A DNA stretch of 64,000 nt, from assembly GCF_963677725.1 (NCBI RefSeq), contig NZ_OY782507.1:1054001-1118000 (forward strand). The letters run 5' to 3'. A model generated the notes under the pieces. That model saw only the letters and a list, made by a program, of their open reading frames with translations. It made no database searches and was not told the origin of the DNA. Positions within the stretch are counted from its first letter, which is position 1; every line of letters begins with the position of its first letter. This stretch comes from an uncultured Cohaesibacter sp. (GTDB taxonomy: Bacteria > Pseudomonadota > Alphaproteobacteria > Rhizobiales > Cohaesibacteraceae). The position numbers and the translations under genes were made by a program. Positions 25,726 to 34,735 of the stretch are shown here, piece by piece.

Positions 25726-26619
25726 TCAGCTAACCGTGATATCGAGGCCAAGATCGAAATTGGGAGCCGAGTGGGTGATGTAACCGGCGGAGATGAAGTC
25801 AACACCGGTTTGAGCCACCGCGCGGATGGTTTCAGGGCTGACGCCACCGGACGCTTCGGAGACAATCCCCGTGCCTTCCATCAACGCAAGCGCTTCGCCA
25901 ATGGTCTGTGGGCTCATATTGTCGAGCATCACCACATCCGGCTTGGCGGCGATGGCTTCTTTGAGTTGCTCAAGAGTATCAACCTCGATTTCCACCTTGA
26001 CCAGATGACCCACATAATCGCGGGCGCGTCGGATGGCTTCGGTAACCGAGCCGGACACGGCAATATGGTTGTCCTTGATGAGGATCGCGTCATCAAGACC
26101 GAAGCGATGGTTCGACCCGCCACCACATTTCACGGCATATTTTTCAAAGGCCCTCAAGCCCGGAGTGGTTTTCCGGGTGCAGGTCACTTTGGCCTTGGTG
26201 CCTTCGGTCAGTTTGACCATCTGATTGGTTGCGGTCGCAATGCCCGACATGCGGCCCATGAAGTTGAGCGCGATGCGTTCGGCAGACAGCACCAGACGAG
26301 CCGGGCCAAAAATGCGGGCCACGACGTCGCCCTTTCTGACTTCCGTGCCGTCTTCCATTTGTGGGCTGAAGGTGACAATTTCACCATGCCATTTGCCAAT
26401 CAGCCGGAAGGCGCTGTCCGCCAGCGGAATGCCGGAAATGACGCCTTCGTCACGGGCGGCAATCACGGCTTTCGCGTGGGCGGTTTCAGGGATGGTCGAA
26501 AGGGTCGTAATGTCCCCGGCCAGTCCCAGATCCTCTTTCAGCGCCGCCAGCACTGCCTCGTCAATGATGGGTTGTGGCAGATAGAGCTTGTCTGCTGAAA
26601 AGCTGGTCGCTTCGCTCAT
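25726..26619 (-). CDS. nadC: nicotinate-nucleotide pyrophosphorylase (quinolinate phosphoribosyltransferase)
   Basis: 297 residues. It converts quinolinate and PRPP to nicotinate mononucleotide, CO2 and pyrophosphate, the third step in the aspartate route to NAD. Visible signatures are ALKEDLGLAGDITT, ERIALNFMGRMSGIAT, CTRKTTPGLRAFEKYAV with the substrate-binding RKT, HRFGLDDAILIKDNHI and VMLDNMSP with SGGVSPETI near the end. It follows nadB by 96 bp on the same strand and is the last gene of the cluster. Confidence 0.97.
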   Translation of the reverse strand: MSEATSFSADKLYLPQPIIDEAVLAALKEDLGLAGDITTLSTIPETAHAKAVIAARDEGVISGIPLADSAFRLIGKWHGEIVTFSPQMEDGTEVRKGDVVARIFGPARLVLSAERIALNFMGRMSGIATATNQMVKLTEGTKAKVTCTRKTTPGLRAFEKYAVKCGGGSNHRFGLDDAILIKDNHIAVSGSVTEAIRRARDYVGHLVKVEIEVDTLEQLKEAIAAKPDVVMLDNMSPQTIGEALALMEGTGIVSEASGGVSPETIRAVAQTGVDFISAGYITHSAPNFDLGLDITVS

Positions 26620-26715
26620 GGGCGAGATGTCCTCCTAGTCGACACTCGGTCGTGACAGATTGGTGTGGCTCATATGTGGGTATTGTGATGCAGGTTGGAC
26701 CCATTGGCATGCCGA

Positions 26716-28347
26716 TCAGTCCGGTTCTTCCTCACCGTCATATTTCTCAAGAACGGCTGCCACAATGGCGTCGGCCTGTTTCAAGGTCATGTAGGTCCGC
26801 TTTTCCCACGCTTTGTTTGGCGTAGGATAATCGGTGCGATAATGACCACCCCGACTTTCGACGCGTTGCAAGGCCGCAGCGGTGATCAGCTTGGCGGTGA
26901 CCAATTGGTTTCGAAAGCCGTCACTGACTGCTTTTTTCTCCAATTTTGCAATGATGCGCAGGGCCTTTTCCATCCCTTCGCCGGTACGCTCCACGCCGAC
27001 ATAGCGGCTCATGGTCGTGCGCAACTTTTTCACATCTTTTGCCGGTTGTTGGGCACCGGGCAGCTGATCTTCACTCTTGAATGGCTCCCAGACATGCAGT
27101 TTGGGCCCATGGAACTGGCGATTGATGTCTTCGGCAACAAGGGAGGCGAAAACCACCGCTTCGAGCAAGGAGTTGGACGCAAGCCGGTTGGCACCATGTG
27201 CTCCGGTCGAGGTCACCTCACCTGCGGCCCACAAACCATCAAGCGTCGTGCGGCCCATGGCGTCGGTCAGCACGCCCCCCATGTGATAATGGGCGGCAGG
27301 CGCGACGGGCAGTGGATCCTTGCGTGGATCAAGCCCTGCTGCCTGGGCATAGGCGAAGACGGTCGGGAAGTCTTCGGGGAAACTCTCACCAATTGCATCG
27401 CGGCAATCCAGAAAGGCACCCTTGCCTTCTTCTACCTGACGATGGATCGCACGCGCGACAATATCGCGTGGGGCCAGTTCTGCATCAGGATGCTCATCGA
27501 GCATGAAGCGATGGCCATTGTTGTCGATCAGGTGAGCTCCATGACCGCGCAAGGCTTCAGTTGCCAGCGGGGCGGGATCCTTGTCGAAGTCCAGAGCGGT
27601 TGGATGGAATTGCACGAATTCAGGATCAGCGATCACCGCCCCTGCCCGCGCAGCGATGGCGATGCCGTCGCCTTTGGATTCAATCGGGTTGGTGGTGACG
27701 CGATAAAGGTGGCCACTGCCACCGGAGGCCAGAACCACGGCACGCGCCGGGAACAGCACGGTGCTGATGCTCTCGGTCTCGGAACCAGTGCGCTTGCGAG
27801 CGATCACGCCCTCAACATATCGACCATTCATATAAAGCCGTTCGGCCTGATAGCCCGACACAATGCGGATAGATTGCAGATCCAGCACCCGCTTGATGAG
27901 AGCCTGCATGATGGAGGCTCCCGCCATATCGCCGGACACCCGAACGATGCGGTTGGCCGAATGGGCGGCCTCGCGGCTCAGTTTGAGCTTGCCACGCAGA
28001 TCCTTGTCAAAGGGCACACCGACCTCAAGCAGATCCAAAATCCGATCTGCCGCGCTTGAGACCATCAGCCGGGCGATACTCTCATCAACGATGCCCGCAC
28101 CTGCGGACACCGTATCCTCGAGATGGGCCTCGACGCTGTCGCCTTCGGACACTGCGGCGGCAATGCCCCCTTGCGCCCAGACGGAGGATGAGCCTTCGCC
28201 GATGGGGGCCGCCGAAATGACGGTCACCGGACGTGGGGCAAGTTTGTAGGCACAGAACAGACCAGCCAAGCCGCCGCCGACAATGATGACATCGTCGTTG
28301 GTTTGCCAGCTTGCCGGACGGAAATCATCGGGCGCGGAGAAGATCAT
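26716..28347 (-). CDS. nadB: L-aspartate oxidase
   Basis: 543 residues. FAD-dependent oxidation of L-aspartate to iminoaspartate. The dinucleotide fold is [19 protein letters not shown] near residue 20, then [14 protein letters not shown], the active-site region [12 protein letters not shown] and [13 protein letters not shown], and YHMGGVLTD with [15 protein letters not shown]. This succinate-dehydrogenase-like flavoprotein supplies NadA. The start at 28345-28347 is preferred (AGGGACACC upstream) over a frame extension of 16 codons. It lies between nadA and nadC, but a terminator separates it from nadA. Confidence 0.96.
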   Translation of the reverse strand: MIFSAPDDFRPASWQTNDDVIIVGGGLAGLFCAYKLAPRPVTVISAAPIGEGSSSVWAQGGIAAAVSEGDSVEAHLEDTVSAGAGIVDESIARLMVSSAADRILDLLEVGVPFDKDLRGKLKLSREAAHSANRIVRVSGDMAGASIMQALIKRVLDLQSIRIVSGYQAERLYMNGRYVEGVIARKRTGSETESISTVLFPARAVVLASGGSGHLYRVTTNPIESKGDGIAIAARAGAVIADPEFVQFHPTALDFDKDPAPLATEALRGHGAHLIDNNGHRFMLDEHPDAELAPRDIVARAIHRQVEEGKGAFLDCRDAIGESFPEDFPTVFAYAQAAGLDPRKDPLPVAPAAHYHMGGVLTDAMGRTTLDGLWAAGEVTSTGAHGANRLASNSLLEAVVFASLVAEDINRQFHGPKLHVWEPFKSEDQLPGAQQPAKDVKKLRTTMSRYVGVERTGEGMEKALRIIAKLEKKAVSDGFRNQLVTAKLITAAALQRVESRGGHYRTDYPTPNKAWEKRTYMTLKQADAIVAAVLEKYDGEEEPD

Positions 28348-28419
28348 CGCGAGGTGTCCCTGACTTGTGAGACGATTGAACCAGTGAAAACACAATCACA
28401 GGAACCAAGGGCGCGCAAA

Positions 28420-28467
28420 CAAAAAAGACCCGGCCAGACCTCTGCAAAAGGCGAGCAAACCGGGTCT
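28420..28467 (-). terminator. intrinsic terminator between nadA and nadB
   Basis: Arms AGACCCGG (28426-28433) and CCGGGTCT (28460-28467) with a 26-nt loop, followed on the minus strand by TTTTTTG. It lies 11 bases after the nadA stop, so nadBC likely have either read-through or their own promoter. Confidence 0.8.
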
Positions 28468-28477
28468 CGGTTCGCAC

Positions 28478-29554
28478 TTAGGATTTCAGATTGATCATCC
28501 GCTCAACGGCCCGATGGGCCTTTTGGGAAACCAACGGATCGACGGTCACTTCTTCCTGCATATAGAGCAGGCTGTCGAGGATCTTCGGCAGGGTGATCTT
28601 TTTCATATGTGGGCAGAGATTGCACGGGCGGACGAAATTCACATCCGGCGCTTCACTTGCCACATTGTCGGCCATCGAGCATTCGGTGATCATCATCACC
28701 TTTTCCGGCCGGTTATTGAGCACCCAGTCGATCATACCCTTCGTGGAGCCGGAGAAATCGGCCTCTTTAACCACTTCGGGCGGGCATTCGGGATGGGCGA
28801 TGATCTGCACGTCCGGCATCTGGCGGCGGTAGGAGCGGATTTCGTCTGCCGAGAAACGCTCATGCACTTCGCAGGAGCCTGCGTAGGTCAGGACTTCAAC
28901 ATCGGTCTGACGGGCGACATTCTTGGCCAGATACTGATCCGGGATCAGCAGAACCCGGTCGGTGCCCATGCTTTCGACCACTTGCACGGCGTTGGACGAG
29001 GTGCAGCAGATATCGCACTCGGCCTTCACGTCCGCGCTGGTATTGACATAGGTGATGATAGGCACACCGGGATATTTGTCGCGCAGGGCACGGACATCGG
29101 CAGCGGTGATCGAGGAGGCCAGCGAGCAGCCTGCCGTCGCATCAGGGATCAGAACCGTTTTGTCCGGGCAGAGAATCTTTGAGGTCTCGGCCATGAAATG
29201 AACGCCGCATTGGACAATCAGATCGGCGTCCGAACGAGCAGCTTCAATGGCCAGCTGCAAGCTGTCGCCCTTGAAGTCGGCGACGCCATGGAAGATTTCC
29301 GGGGTTTGGTAATTGTGCGCCAGAATGACCGCGCCGCGTTCTTTCTTGACCTTGTTAATCGCAGAGATGTAAGGCGCATGGAAAGGCCATTCGATGGGCG
29401 GAATGACATTCTTGACCAGCTCATAGATCGGCGCGGTTTCGGCAGCCACTGCATCGGTATATTCGAGCGATGGCATCGGCAAAATGCCGCGCTCCAAGGC
29501 AGCTTTGCTTGGTTTGCGGGTTGCGAAATCGGTCGCGCTTTGTGCAGGCATCAT
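28478..29554 (-). CDS. nadA: quinolinate synthase
   Basis: 358 residues. It condenses iminoaspartate with dihydroxyacetone phosphate to quinolinate using a [4Fe-4S] cluster. The three cluster cysteines expected for the family are seen in [26 protein letters not shown] and [29 protein letters not shown] is the N-terminal signature. GGAGG precedes the first ATG by 8 bases. It is the first gene of the nadA-nadB-nadC cluster. Confidence 0.97.
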   Translation of the reverse strand: MMPAQSATDFATRKPSKAALERGILPMPSLEYTDAVAAETAPIYELVKNVIPPIEWPFHAPYISAINKVKKERGAVILAHNYQTPEIFHGVADFKGDSLQLAIEAARSDADLIVQCGVHFMAETSKILCPDKTVLIPDATAGCSLASSITAADVRALRDKYPGVPIITYVNTSADVKAECDICCTSSNAVQVVESMGTDRVLLIPDQYLAKNVARQTDVEVLTYAGSCEVHERFSADEIRSYRRQMPDVQIIAHPECPPEVVKEADFSGSTKGMIDWVLNNRPEKVMMITECSMADNVASEAPDVNFVRPCNLCPHMKKITLPKILDSLLYMQEEVTVDPLVSQKAHRAVERMINLKS

Positions 29555-30288
29555 GCTTTGAGCCTCCTCTCTTTTGCGAAACGGATCACAGAAACCTGTC
29601 GTTCTTCTGCGATTGGTCCCCGCCGGTGGGATTGTTTACCGGCTTGTATGTCTGGTGTTTGATGGCTTTGCTGAGGGCATTCTTGCTGGCTTTTTGGGGT
29701 CAACCAGTTTGCGCCTTGATGCTTATACTCAAACTGAGCATAAAGGGAGCCATAAAACAACCAGCGCTCCGCTGGTCCTCCTGCCGCTTGGCAGGTCTCA
29801 ATTGCTTATCGATTGCTAATATAGGTGCGGGCTATTGAAAATTCCAGACCCCCGCGCGCATCAGGGGATAAGTGCTACCTAAGTCGGAACCAGAGTATCC
29901 TTTTCCTTAGAGCACCTGTCGGACAAAAGCAGCCAGGCAATCAAGCCGGAAAAGTGAAAAACCCGCATCCTGAAAAGAGGACACGGGTTTCTCGAAGAAT
30001 TGTAACATTATGCTATCGCTCTGAAAATTTGACCGTCGCAAGAATGGTAAAAAGTCTGAACTGAAAATGTCTGGCTGATCACTCAATAGCAACGATGCTA
30101 GAGGGCTTGCGTGACAGATTGATGACATGCATCACAAGAATGCAGCCCTTATTGATTAGAGTTTTTGATGCATTGATCATGAATAATCACTTTTCCTGAG
30201 GCGGCTTGACGCTTAAACTGAGATTTCTCAGGGATCCTCAGCGCACTTTCACCTCATGATTCCGTTCAGTTTTCAGGGAGACGGGTCG
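29555..30288. other. intergenic region upstream of nadA and the MFS gene
   Basis: 734 bases between divergent genes. The short ORFs present lack coding character. A minus-strand terminator at 29957-29990 has no assigned gene; a 33-codon minus-strand frame (30079-30180) with CAGGAAAAG upstream of its ATG, or a small RNA, may be its partner. Confidence 0.5.
29957..29990 (-). terminator. orphan minus-strand terminator
   Basis: Outer arms AAACCCG (29959-29965) and CGGGTTT (29984-29990), inner arms TCCT/AGGA around GAAAAG, then TTTTT on the minus strand. No annotated gene ends here. Confidence 0.75.
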
Positions 30289-31509
30289 ATGACCGAATTG
30301 CATAAAAGCCGCCTGCCTTATGGCTTGATCATCTTTTTGGGTTGCCTTATTGCGATCATCGGCTTCGGCCCTCGCTCGACAATGGGCTTTTTTCTCACGC
30401 CTGTTACTGTTGAGAATGGATGGAGCCGCGAAGTCTTTTCGCTGGCCATTGCTTTGCAGAATCTGGTCTGGGGGGTAGCGCAGCCAATTGTCGGGATGGT
30501 TGCCGACCGCTTTGGCACAGCCAAGGTCCTGACTGCCGGTGCGGTGGCCTATGCAGTATCCCTTTACTGGATGTCGACGGTCACCGATCCCACCTCTTTC
30601 ACCCTCAGTGCAGGCATGTTGATGGGCGTTGGCATCGCTGGCTCGGGTTTCTTTCTGGTGCTGGCTGCTTTCACCCGCCTTCTGCCGCCGCACTTCCGCT
30701 CGGTCGCTTTTGGTCTGGGAACGGCTGCTGGCTCGATGGGGCAATTTCTGTTTGCCCCGATCAGTCAGGGACTGTTGGCAGCCTATGGCTGGCGCGAAAC
30801 CCTGATCATCATGGCAGTGATCGTGTTGATTGTCCCACTGATCGCACCGGTTTTTCGAGGCAAGCCCGCAGCCTTTGCCACAGCCGGTCAGGCAGACCAG
30901 ACCTTGCTGGCTGCCCTGCGCGAAGCCTTTGGCCATAATTCATACATTCTGCTGGCTTTTGGCTTTTTTGTCTGCGGCTGGCATGTGGCTTTCATCACGA
31001 CCCATTTGCCGCCTTTCATTGCCGATTTTGGCATTGATGCCAAATGGGGTGGCTGGGCCATTGCCTTGATTGGCCTTTTCAATATGATCGGCGCCTTTAC
31101 CGCTGGCATTCTGGGAGGGCGGATGCAGCTGCGCTACATGCTCAGTTTCATTTATCTGGCGCGCTCTGTGGTGATTACGGGCTTTGTTCTTCTGCCGGTT
31201 TCGGTGCCATCCATTCTGGTCTTTTCTGCCCTGATGGGCCTGCTATGGCTGTCCACTGTGCCCCCAACGCAGGGGCTGGTGTTGAAAATGTTCGGCACAC
31301 GCTATGTGGCGACCTTGTTCGGATTTGTCTTCCTGTCCCACCAGATTGGGGCCTTTCTCGGTGTCTGGCTTGGCGGAGTGCTCTATGATGCCTTTGGCAG
31401 CTATGACGTAATCTGGTTCATCTCCATCGGGCTGGGCATCTTTGCCGCTTTGGTTCATTGGCCGATCAAGGAAGAAGCGGTTGCTCGCCTTCAGACCAAC
31501 GAAGCCTGA
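30289..31509 (+). CDS. MFS transporter
   Basis: 406 residues with twelve hydrophobic segments. The loop between helices 2 and 3 carries GMVADRFGTAKVLTAG, the MFS signature D-R-x-G. FTRLLPPHFRSVAFGLGTAAG and a central cytoplasmic loop near residue 195-215 follow. The overall pattern resembles the monocarboxylate/oxalate-formate antiporter group. Substrate unknown. The start at 30289 is preceded by AGGGAGA, better than an ATG 11 codons upstream. It ends at a hairpin shared with the convergent lipoprotein gene. Confidence 0.9.
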   Translation: MTELHKSRLPYGLIIFLGCLIAIIGFGPRSTMGFFLTPVTVENGWSREVFSLAIALQNLVWGVAQPIVGMVADRFGTAKVLTAGAVAYAVSLYWMSTVTDPTSFTLSAGMLMGVGIAGSGFFLVLAAFTRLLPPHFRSVAFGLGTAAGSMGQFLFAPISQGLLAAYGWRETLIIMAVIVLIVPLIAPVFRGKPAAFATAGQADQTLLAALREAFGHNSYILLAFGFFVCGWHVAFITTHLPPFIADFGIDAKWGGWAIALIGLFNMIGAFTAGILGGRMQLRYMLSFIYLARSVVITGFVLLPVSVPSILVFSALMGLLWLSTVPPTQGLVLKMFGTRYVATLFGFVFLSHQIGAFLGVWLGGVLYDAFGSYDVIWFISIGLGIFAALVHWPIKEEAVARLQTNEA

Positions 31510-31523
31510 CGCACAAACAACAA

Positions 31524-31542
31524 GAGCACCCGTTGGGTGCTC
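31524..31542. terminator. hairpin between convergent MFS and lipoprotein genes
   Basis: GAGCACCC (31524-31531) and GGGTGCTC (31535-31542), a perfect 8-bp stem with a 3-nt loop. The T tract is weak on both strands, so efficiency is uncertain. Confidence 0.6.
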
Positions 31543-31571
31543 CAAACCATTCCAAACGTGTCAGAAAGGCA

Positions 31572-32033
31572 TCAGGCCGGCGTGCCGGTTGCAAAACCGG
31601 TAATTTGCCAATCGCCATTCGGCACACGGCAAATCTCGCCCTGAATATTTTCAACCCCGGTCACGCGGTGCATCGAGCTTTTGAAGAAGCGGCATTCCTG
31701 ATTGACCAGTGTCGGGAGCATTTTCACCTGGGTTATGCGACCCTTCGACCCGGTCACGGGATTGTCCCAATTGCCGGTGGCCATTTCGGTGTTTAGATCC
31801 CCTTGATCAAAGGATGAAATCTTGGCCAGCAGGATTTGCCAATCCGACGCGTCAATGCCTGCCAGCAGGGAGGTGTTGGTGCCGATGGATCCGGTTGTCG
31901 TTGTATCCACCTCAGGGCCACCAATTCCGATGGATGCACAGGCGCCAAGCGCGCAGCAGGCGGCCAAGGCACACATCCGAACACCCTTCTTGAGGATGGT
32001 GGGTATAGATGTATGGTAGCTATGACCAATCAC
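31572..32033 (-). CDS. lipoprotein, RT0821/Lpp0805-like surface protein
   Basis: About 153 residues from a GTG preceded by AAGGA. A short signal with KKGVR and the lipobox ALGAC predicts lipidation and outer-membrane attachment. The C-terminal half has W[13 protein letters not shown], then [10 protein letters not shown] and [13 protein letters not shown], a pattern of the RT0821/17-kDa surface antigen type with a likely disulfide between the two Cys. The exact start is unsure: an ATG 36 bases upstream and one immediately before the hydrophobic core are also in frame. Divergent from pdxH by 91 bp. Confidence 0.75.
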   Translation of the reverse strand: MIGHSYHTSIPTILKKGVRMCALAACCALGACASIGIGGPEVDTTTTGSIGTNTSLLAGIDASDWQILLAKISSFDQGDLNTEMATGNWDNPVTGSKGRITQVKMLPTLVNQECRFFKSSMHRVTGVENIQGEICRVPNGDWQITGFATGTPA

Positions 32034-32124
32034 GTTGCTGTCCTTTACAATAGTCGGGCGAAGCTGCATTGTCGCAGCGAAACCCGCCTGTCACACCGCA
32101 TTTCATTTTCTGCTAGGAAAGTTA

Positions 32125-32721
32125 ATGACTGGTAACTTTATTGAGGTAAACAAGCCTCTTGAACTCTTTTCCGAGTGGCTCAAGGACGCTGAAGCCAGCG
32201 AACCGAACGATCCAAACGCCATGGCCGTCGCCACAGTCGACGAAAGTGGTATGCCTAATGTCCGCATGGTTCTGTTGAAGGATTACTCGGAAAAAGGATT
32301 CGTTTTCTATACAAACTTCGAAAGCGCCAAAGGCCGCGAATTGCTGGCCTCGCAAAAGGCCGCATTGCTATTTCACTGGAAGAGCCTGCGCCGACAAATC
32401 CGAATCCGCGGTCCTGTCAGCGTGGTCAGCCAGGAAGAGGCAGACGCCTATTTCCATTCCCGTGCAAGGGGCAGCCGAATCGGTGCCTGGGCGTCGAAGC
32501 AATCGCGCCCGCTGGAAAGCCGCTTTGCGTTGGAAAAGGCGGTTGCGGAATATACCGCGAAATATGGATTGGGCAAGGTGCCCCGGCCTGATTATTGGTC
32601 CGGCTTCCTCATCAAGCCCGAGCAGATGGAATTCTGGCACGACCGCCCTTTCCGCCTGCATGACCGGGTACAATTCAACGCCGTTGAAGGCGGTTGGGAA
32701 AAGAGCCAGCTCTACCCATGA
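32125..32721 (+). CDS. pdxH: pyridoxamine 5'-phosphate oxidase
   Basis: 198 residues. It oxidises pyridoxamine- and pyridoxine-5'-phosphate to PLP with FMN. Signatures are [22 protein letters not shown] (read in parts), [32 protein letters not shown] and [17 protein letters not shown], and the C-terminal [12 protein letters not shown] with QLYP, diagnostic for true PdxH. The start at 32125 follows AGGAAAG; the upstream in-frame extension lacks family similarity. It is distinct from the PNPOx-like flavoprotein at 10.5 kb. Confidence 0.97.
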   Translation: MTGNFIEVNKPLELFSEWLKDAEASEPNDPNAMAVATVDESGMPNVRMVLLKDYSEKGFVFYTNFESAKGRELLASQKAALLFHWKSLRRQIRIRGPVSVVSQEEADAYFHSRARGSRIGAWASKQSRPLESRFALEKAVAEYTAKYGLGKVPRPDYWSGFLIKPEQMEFWHDRPFRLHDRVQFNAVEGGWEKSQLYP

Positions 32722-32769
32722 GGACCCCTCATAAGCCAATCGGCTGACAATGATACTCCAAGCTTCAAG

Positions 32770-32802
32770 AGCCCGGGCGCGCCAATTTCGCACCGGGCTT
32801 TC
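32770..32802 (+). terminator. probable pdxH terminator
   Basis: AGCCCGG (32770-32776) and CCGGGCT (32793-32799) followed by TTCGTGT, 48 bases after the pdxH stop. The T tract is short. Confidence 0.6.
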
Positions 32803-32863
32803 GTGTATCTCCATCAAGGCTTCTTAGCCGATGGATCACGAGGGGCAACACAATGCAGGCTGC

Positions 32864-32898
32864 AAAAAAAGCGCATCCAACAGGTATGCGCTTTTTTT
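32864..32898. terminator. bidirectional terminator
   Basis: AAAAAAAGCGCAT and ATGCGCTTTTTTT flank a 9-nt loop, with seven T residues on either strand. It lies downstream of the minus-strand 50-residue ORF and also backs up pdxH termination. Confidence 0.9.
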
Positions 32899-32995
32899 AT
32901 GGTCTCAATTTTTATCGATCTCAAGGCGACTGCTTTGGGGAACTGCGCAGGCGATCAACCATCACCAAGCGCCCAGCGTCGGCCTCTCCAACTAC

Positions 32996-33148
32996 TTAGT
33001 AGTTTTCTGGATGCGGATCGTAATCAACGTGTTTCTGCTCATAATGCTTCTTGACGCAAGAAGCAGCAGCAATCGCGCCAATGCCGATCTGGTGGTATTC
33101 TTTTTCCAGTTGATCTTCTTTGATGTACTTTTTGGTCTGTTCTTTCAT
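32996..33148 (-). CDS. small protein, 50 residues, unknown function
   Basis: A complete frame, start 33146-33148, stop 32996-32998. It is preceded by GAGAGAG and followed, about 100 bases on, by a strong terminator, so it looks like a real monocistronic gene. The product starts with a charged region (MKEQTKKYIKEDQLEKEYHQ), has a small-residue stretch IGIGAIAAASCV that could be a short membrane or packing helix, and ends in HVDYDPHPENY. No family recognised. Surroundings give no functional hint. Confidence 0.7.
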   Translation of the reverse strand: MKEQTKKYIKEDQLEKEYHQIGIGAIAAASCVKKHYEQKHVDYDPHPENY

Positions 33149-33720
33149 GGCTCTCTCTCACGCATTTTTGCCAAGGTAACAAGGATTGAACGAACTATAC
33201 TGCATCATGGTAGGGCACTAGTTTGACTCAAACCTGACATGGGGTTTCTATCCCCGATAAAATTCAAGCCCAATTTTGCATGCAGCATGGCTCGTATTCC
33301 AGCATTGCAAATTTGAAGCCAGTTTGACCTTCCTCAATAAGAGTAATAAATATTAATCAAGAATGCATTAATTGAAATATTATTATAATTTTTTCCACAA
33401 AAAGGTTATTTTATTTCTATCGCTCATAAAGGGCCGTCAGCTTTCTTCGCCAAGAGCTGTGTTTATGAGGGCATTTTTCCGTAATCATCGACAGATATGC
33501 AATATTTTCATGCACGATATGCGCTGCAAACATATGACTAAAGTCGCGTTCCCTAGAAAAAACAGCGCCATTTTGGCGACGCATTGGGCAGATGCTATAG
33601 CTTTGGGCAGTGCTTCTCACCTGCTTTCCCATAAGGCATGCCTCATGGATGTGCAAATTCACCCAATGCACCTCAATCGTCCAAACGGATTGAAGGGAAA
33701 GCCAAGCAGGTTAGATCGGA
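33149..33720. other. AT-rich intergenic region
   Basis: 572 bases, markedly AT-rich from about 33330 to 33420. Frames of 84 and 120 codons overlap on opposite strands, and neither has a ribosome site or domain. No supported gene. Confidence 0.55.
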
Positions 33721-34341
33721 TTAGACTGGCGTGATATAAAGGGACAGCAGGCGGTTTGATTCACGCTTGATGCGGTCAATCACTTCGGGATCGCGGACCA
33801 TTTCCTTGCGCTCCTGATTGGCGCGCATAAAGAGCGGGAACAGGGTCACACCCATTCGGAAGGACAAGAAAAGATCTGGCGGAATATCGCGCACAGTGCC
33901 TTCGGCGATGCCAAGCTGGATCGACTGGTTGAGAATCTTCAGCACTTTGCCAATCTTCACACTGGTCTTGTTAAAGATCGAATGGTCGTAAGGAGCAGGA
34001 AAGTCGGCCAATAGCATGCGCGCATAGCCACGCTTGGCGACGTAGAAGTCAATTGTCCGGTCTGCGCTGGCCAGCAAGGCCTCACGCGGTGGCAAACCCT
34101 GAAGGTTTTCATAGATCGCTAACAGCTCGTCCATCAATTGATCGGCCAGCGCTTCCAGCAATTCCTTGCGGCTGGCAAAATGGGCATAAAGCGAGGGAAG
34201 CTGGATACCAACCTGATCAGCGATGTCTTTCAGGCGCAGGCCCTCGAGACCCTTCTCGGCAATTTCCTCTTGTGCGATATCGAGTATCAAGTCGCGCGTC
34301 GTACGCGGTTCATTGGTAAAATTCTTACGCTTATTTGGCAT
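33721..34341 (-). CDS. TetR/AcrR family transcriptional regulator
   Basis: 206 residues. The DNA-binding domain is TTRDLILDIAQEEIAEKGLEGL then LKDIADQVGIQLPSLYAHFAS and RKELLEALADQ (residues 14-65). The ligand domain is typical in length but not assignable to a known subgroup. The nearest neighbour on the same strand is the AcuI-like reductase about 395 bp upstream, so the regulator may or may not control it. No clear palindromic operator was found next to its start. Confidence 0.88.
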   Translation of the reverse strand: MPNKRKNFTNEPRTTRDLILDIAQEEIAEKGLEGLRLKDIADQVGIQLPSLYAHFASRKELLEALADQLMDELLAIYENLQGLPPREALLASADRTIDFYVAKRGYARMLLADFPAPYDHSIFNKTSVKIGKVLKILNQSIQLGIAEGTVRDIPPDLFLSFRMGVTLFPLFMRANQERKEMVRDPEVIDRIKRESNRLLSLYITPV

Positions 34342-34735
34342 GATGTGGTCCGGTCCGCCTTACTTTTGGTCTTTATAGGCGTGGCTATTGTCAGCCAGAC
34401 CTTCCCATTCAGTGTCCGCAAGTTTTTGCATCAAGGCGCTTTGCATCATACGAGCCCCTGCTTCGCAGTCTCCAATCGTCGTTTGTAAAAGCCACGACCA
34501 GAAATTGCCTTTCATCACCTATTCTCGCGACACATTGTCCATCTTTTTCGTTATAAAACAAGAAACAAGTCTTGGGCCATTTGTCTTAGTGATAAAAATG
34601 AAAAATGGAAGGTTAAAGGCAGCTTTCTACTGTTTGCCGGACTTTATCCAACCACTCTTTTGCTGGGTTTTATTCTGCCGATGCAAATGGTCGCCAGAGA
34701 CGACCATTTGCCATTTGTTGTCATTATCGACGTCG
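34342..34735. other. intergenic region with palindrome
   Basis: 394 bases between the TetR gene and the acuI-like gene. No ORF with coding character. It contains the 11-bp inverted repeat at 34683-34711. Confidence 0.55.
34683..34711. repeat. 11-bp perfect inverted repeat downstream of acuI-like gene
   Basis: GCAAATGGTCG (34683-34693) and CGACCATTTGC (34701-34711), perfect arms with a 7-nt loop, 25 bases past the stop of the acuI-like gene. No T run follows on either strand, so it is either a transcript-end stabilising hairpin, a weak terminator or a protein site. Confidence 0.65.

Noticed and set aside
26695-28059. A 454-codon plus-strand frame opposite nadB
   Set aside because: nadB is unmistakable on the other strand; the frame is a shadow.
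33372-33734. A 120-codon plus-strand frame before the TetR gene
   Set aside because: It lies in AT-rich DNA, overlaps the end of the TetR gene and has no coding character.
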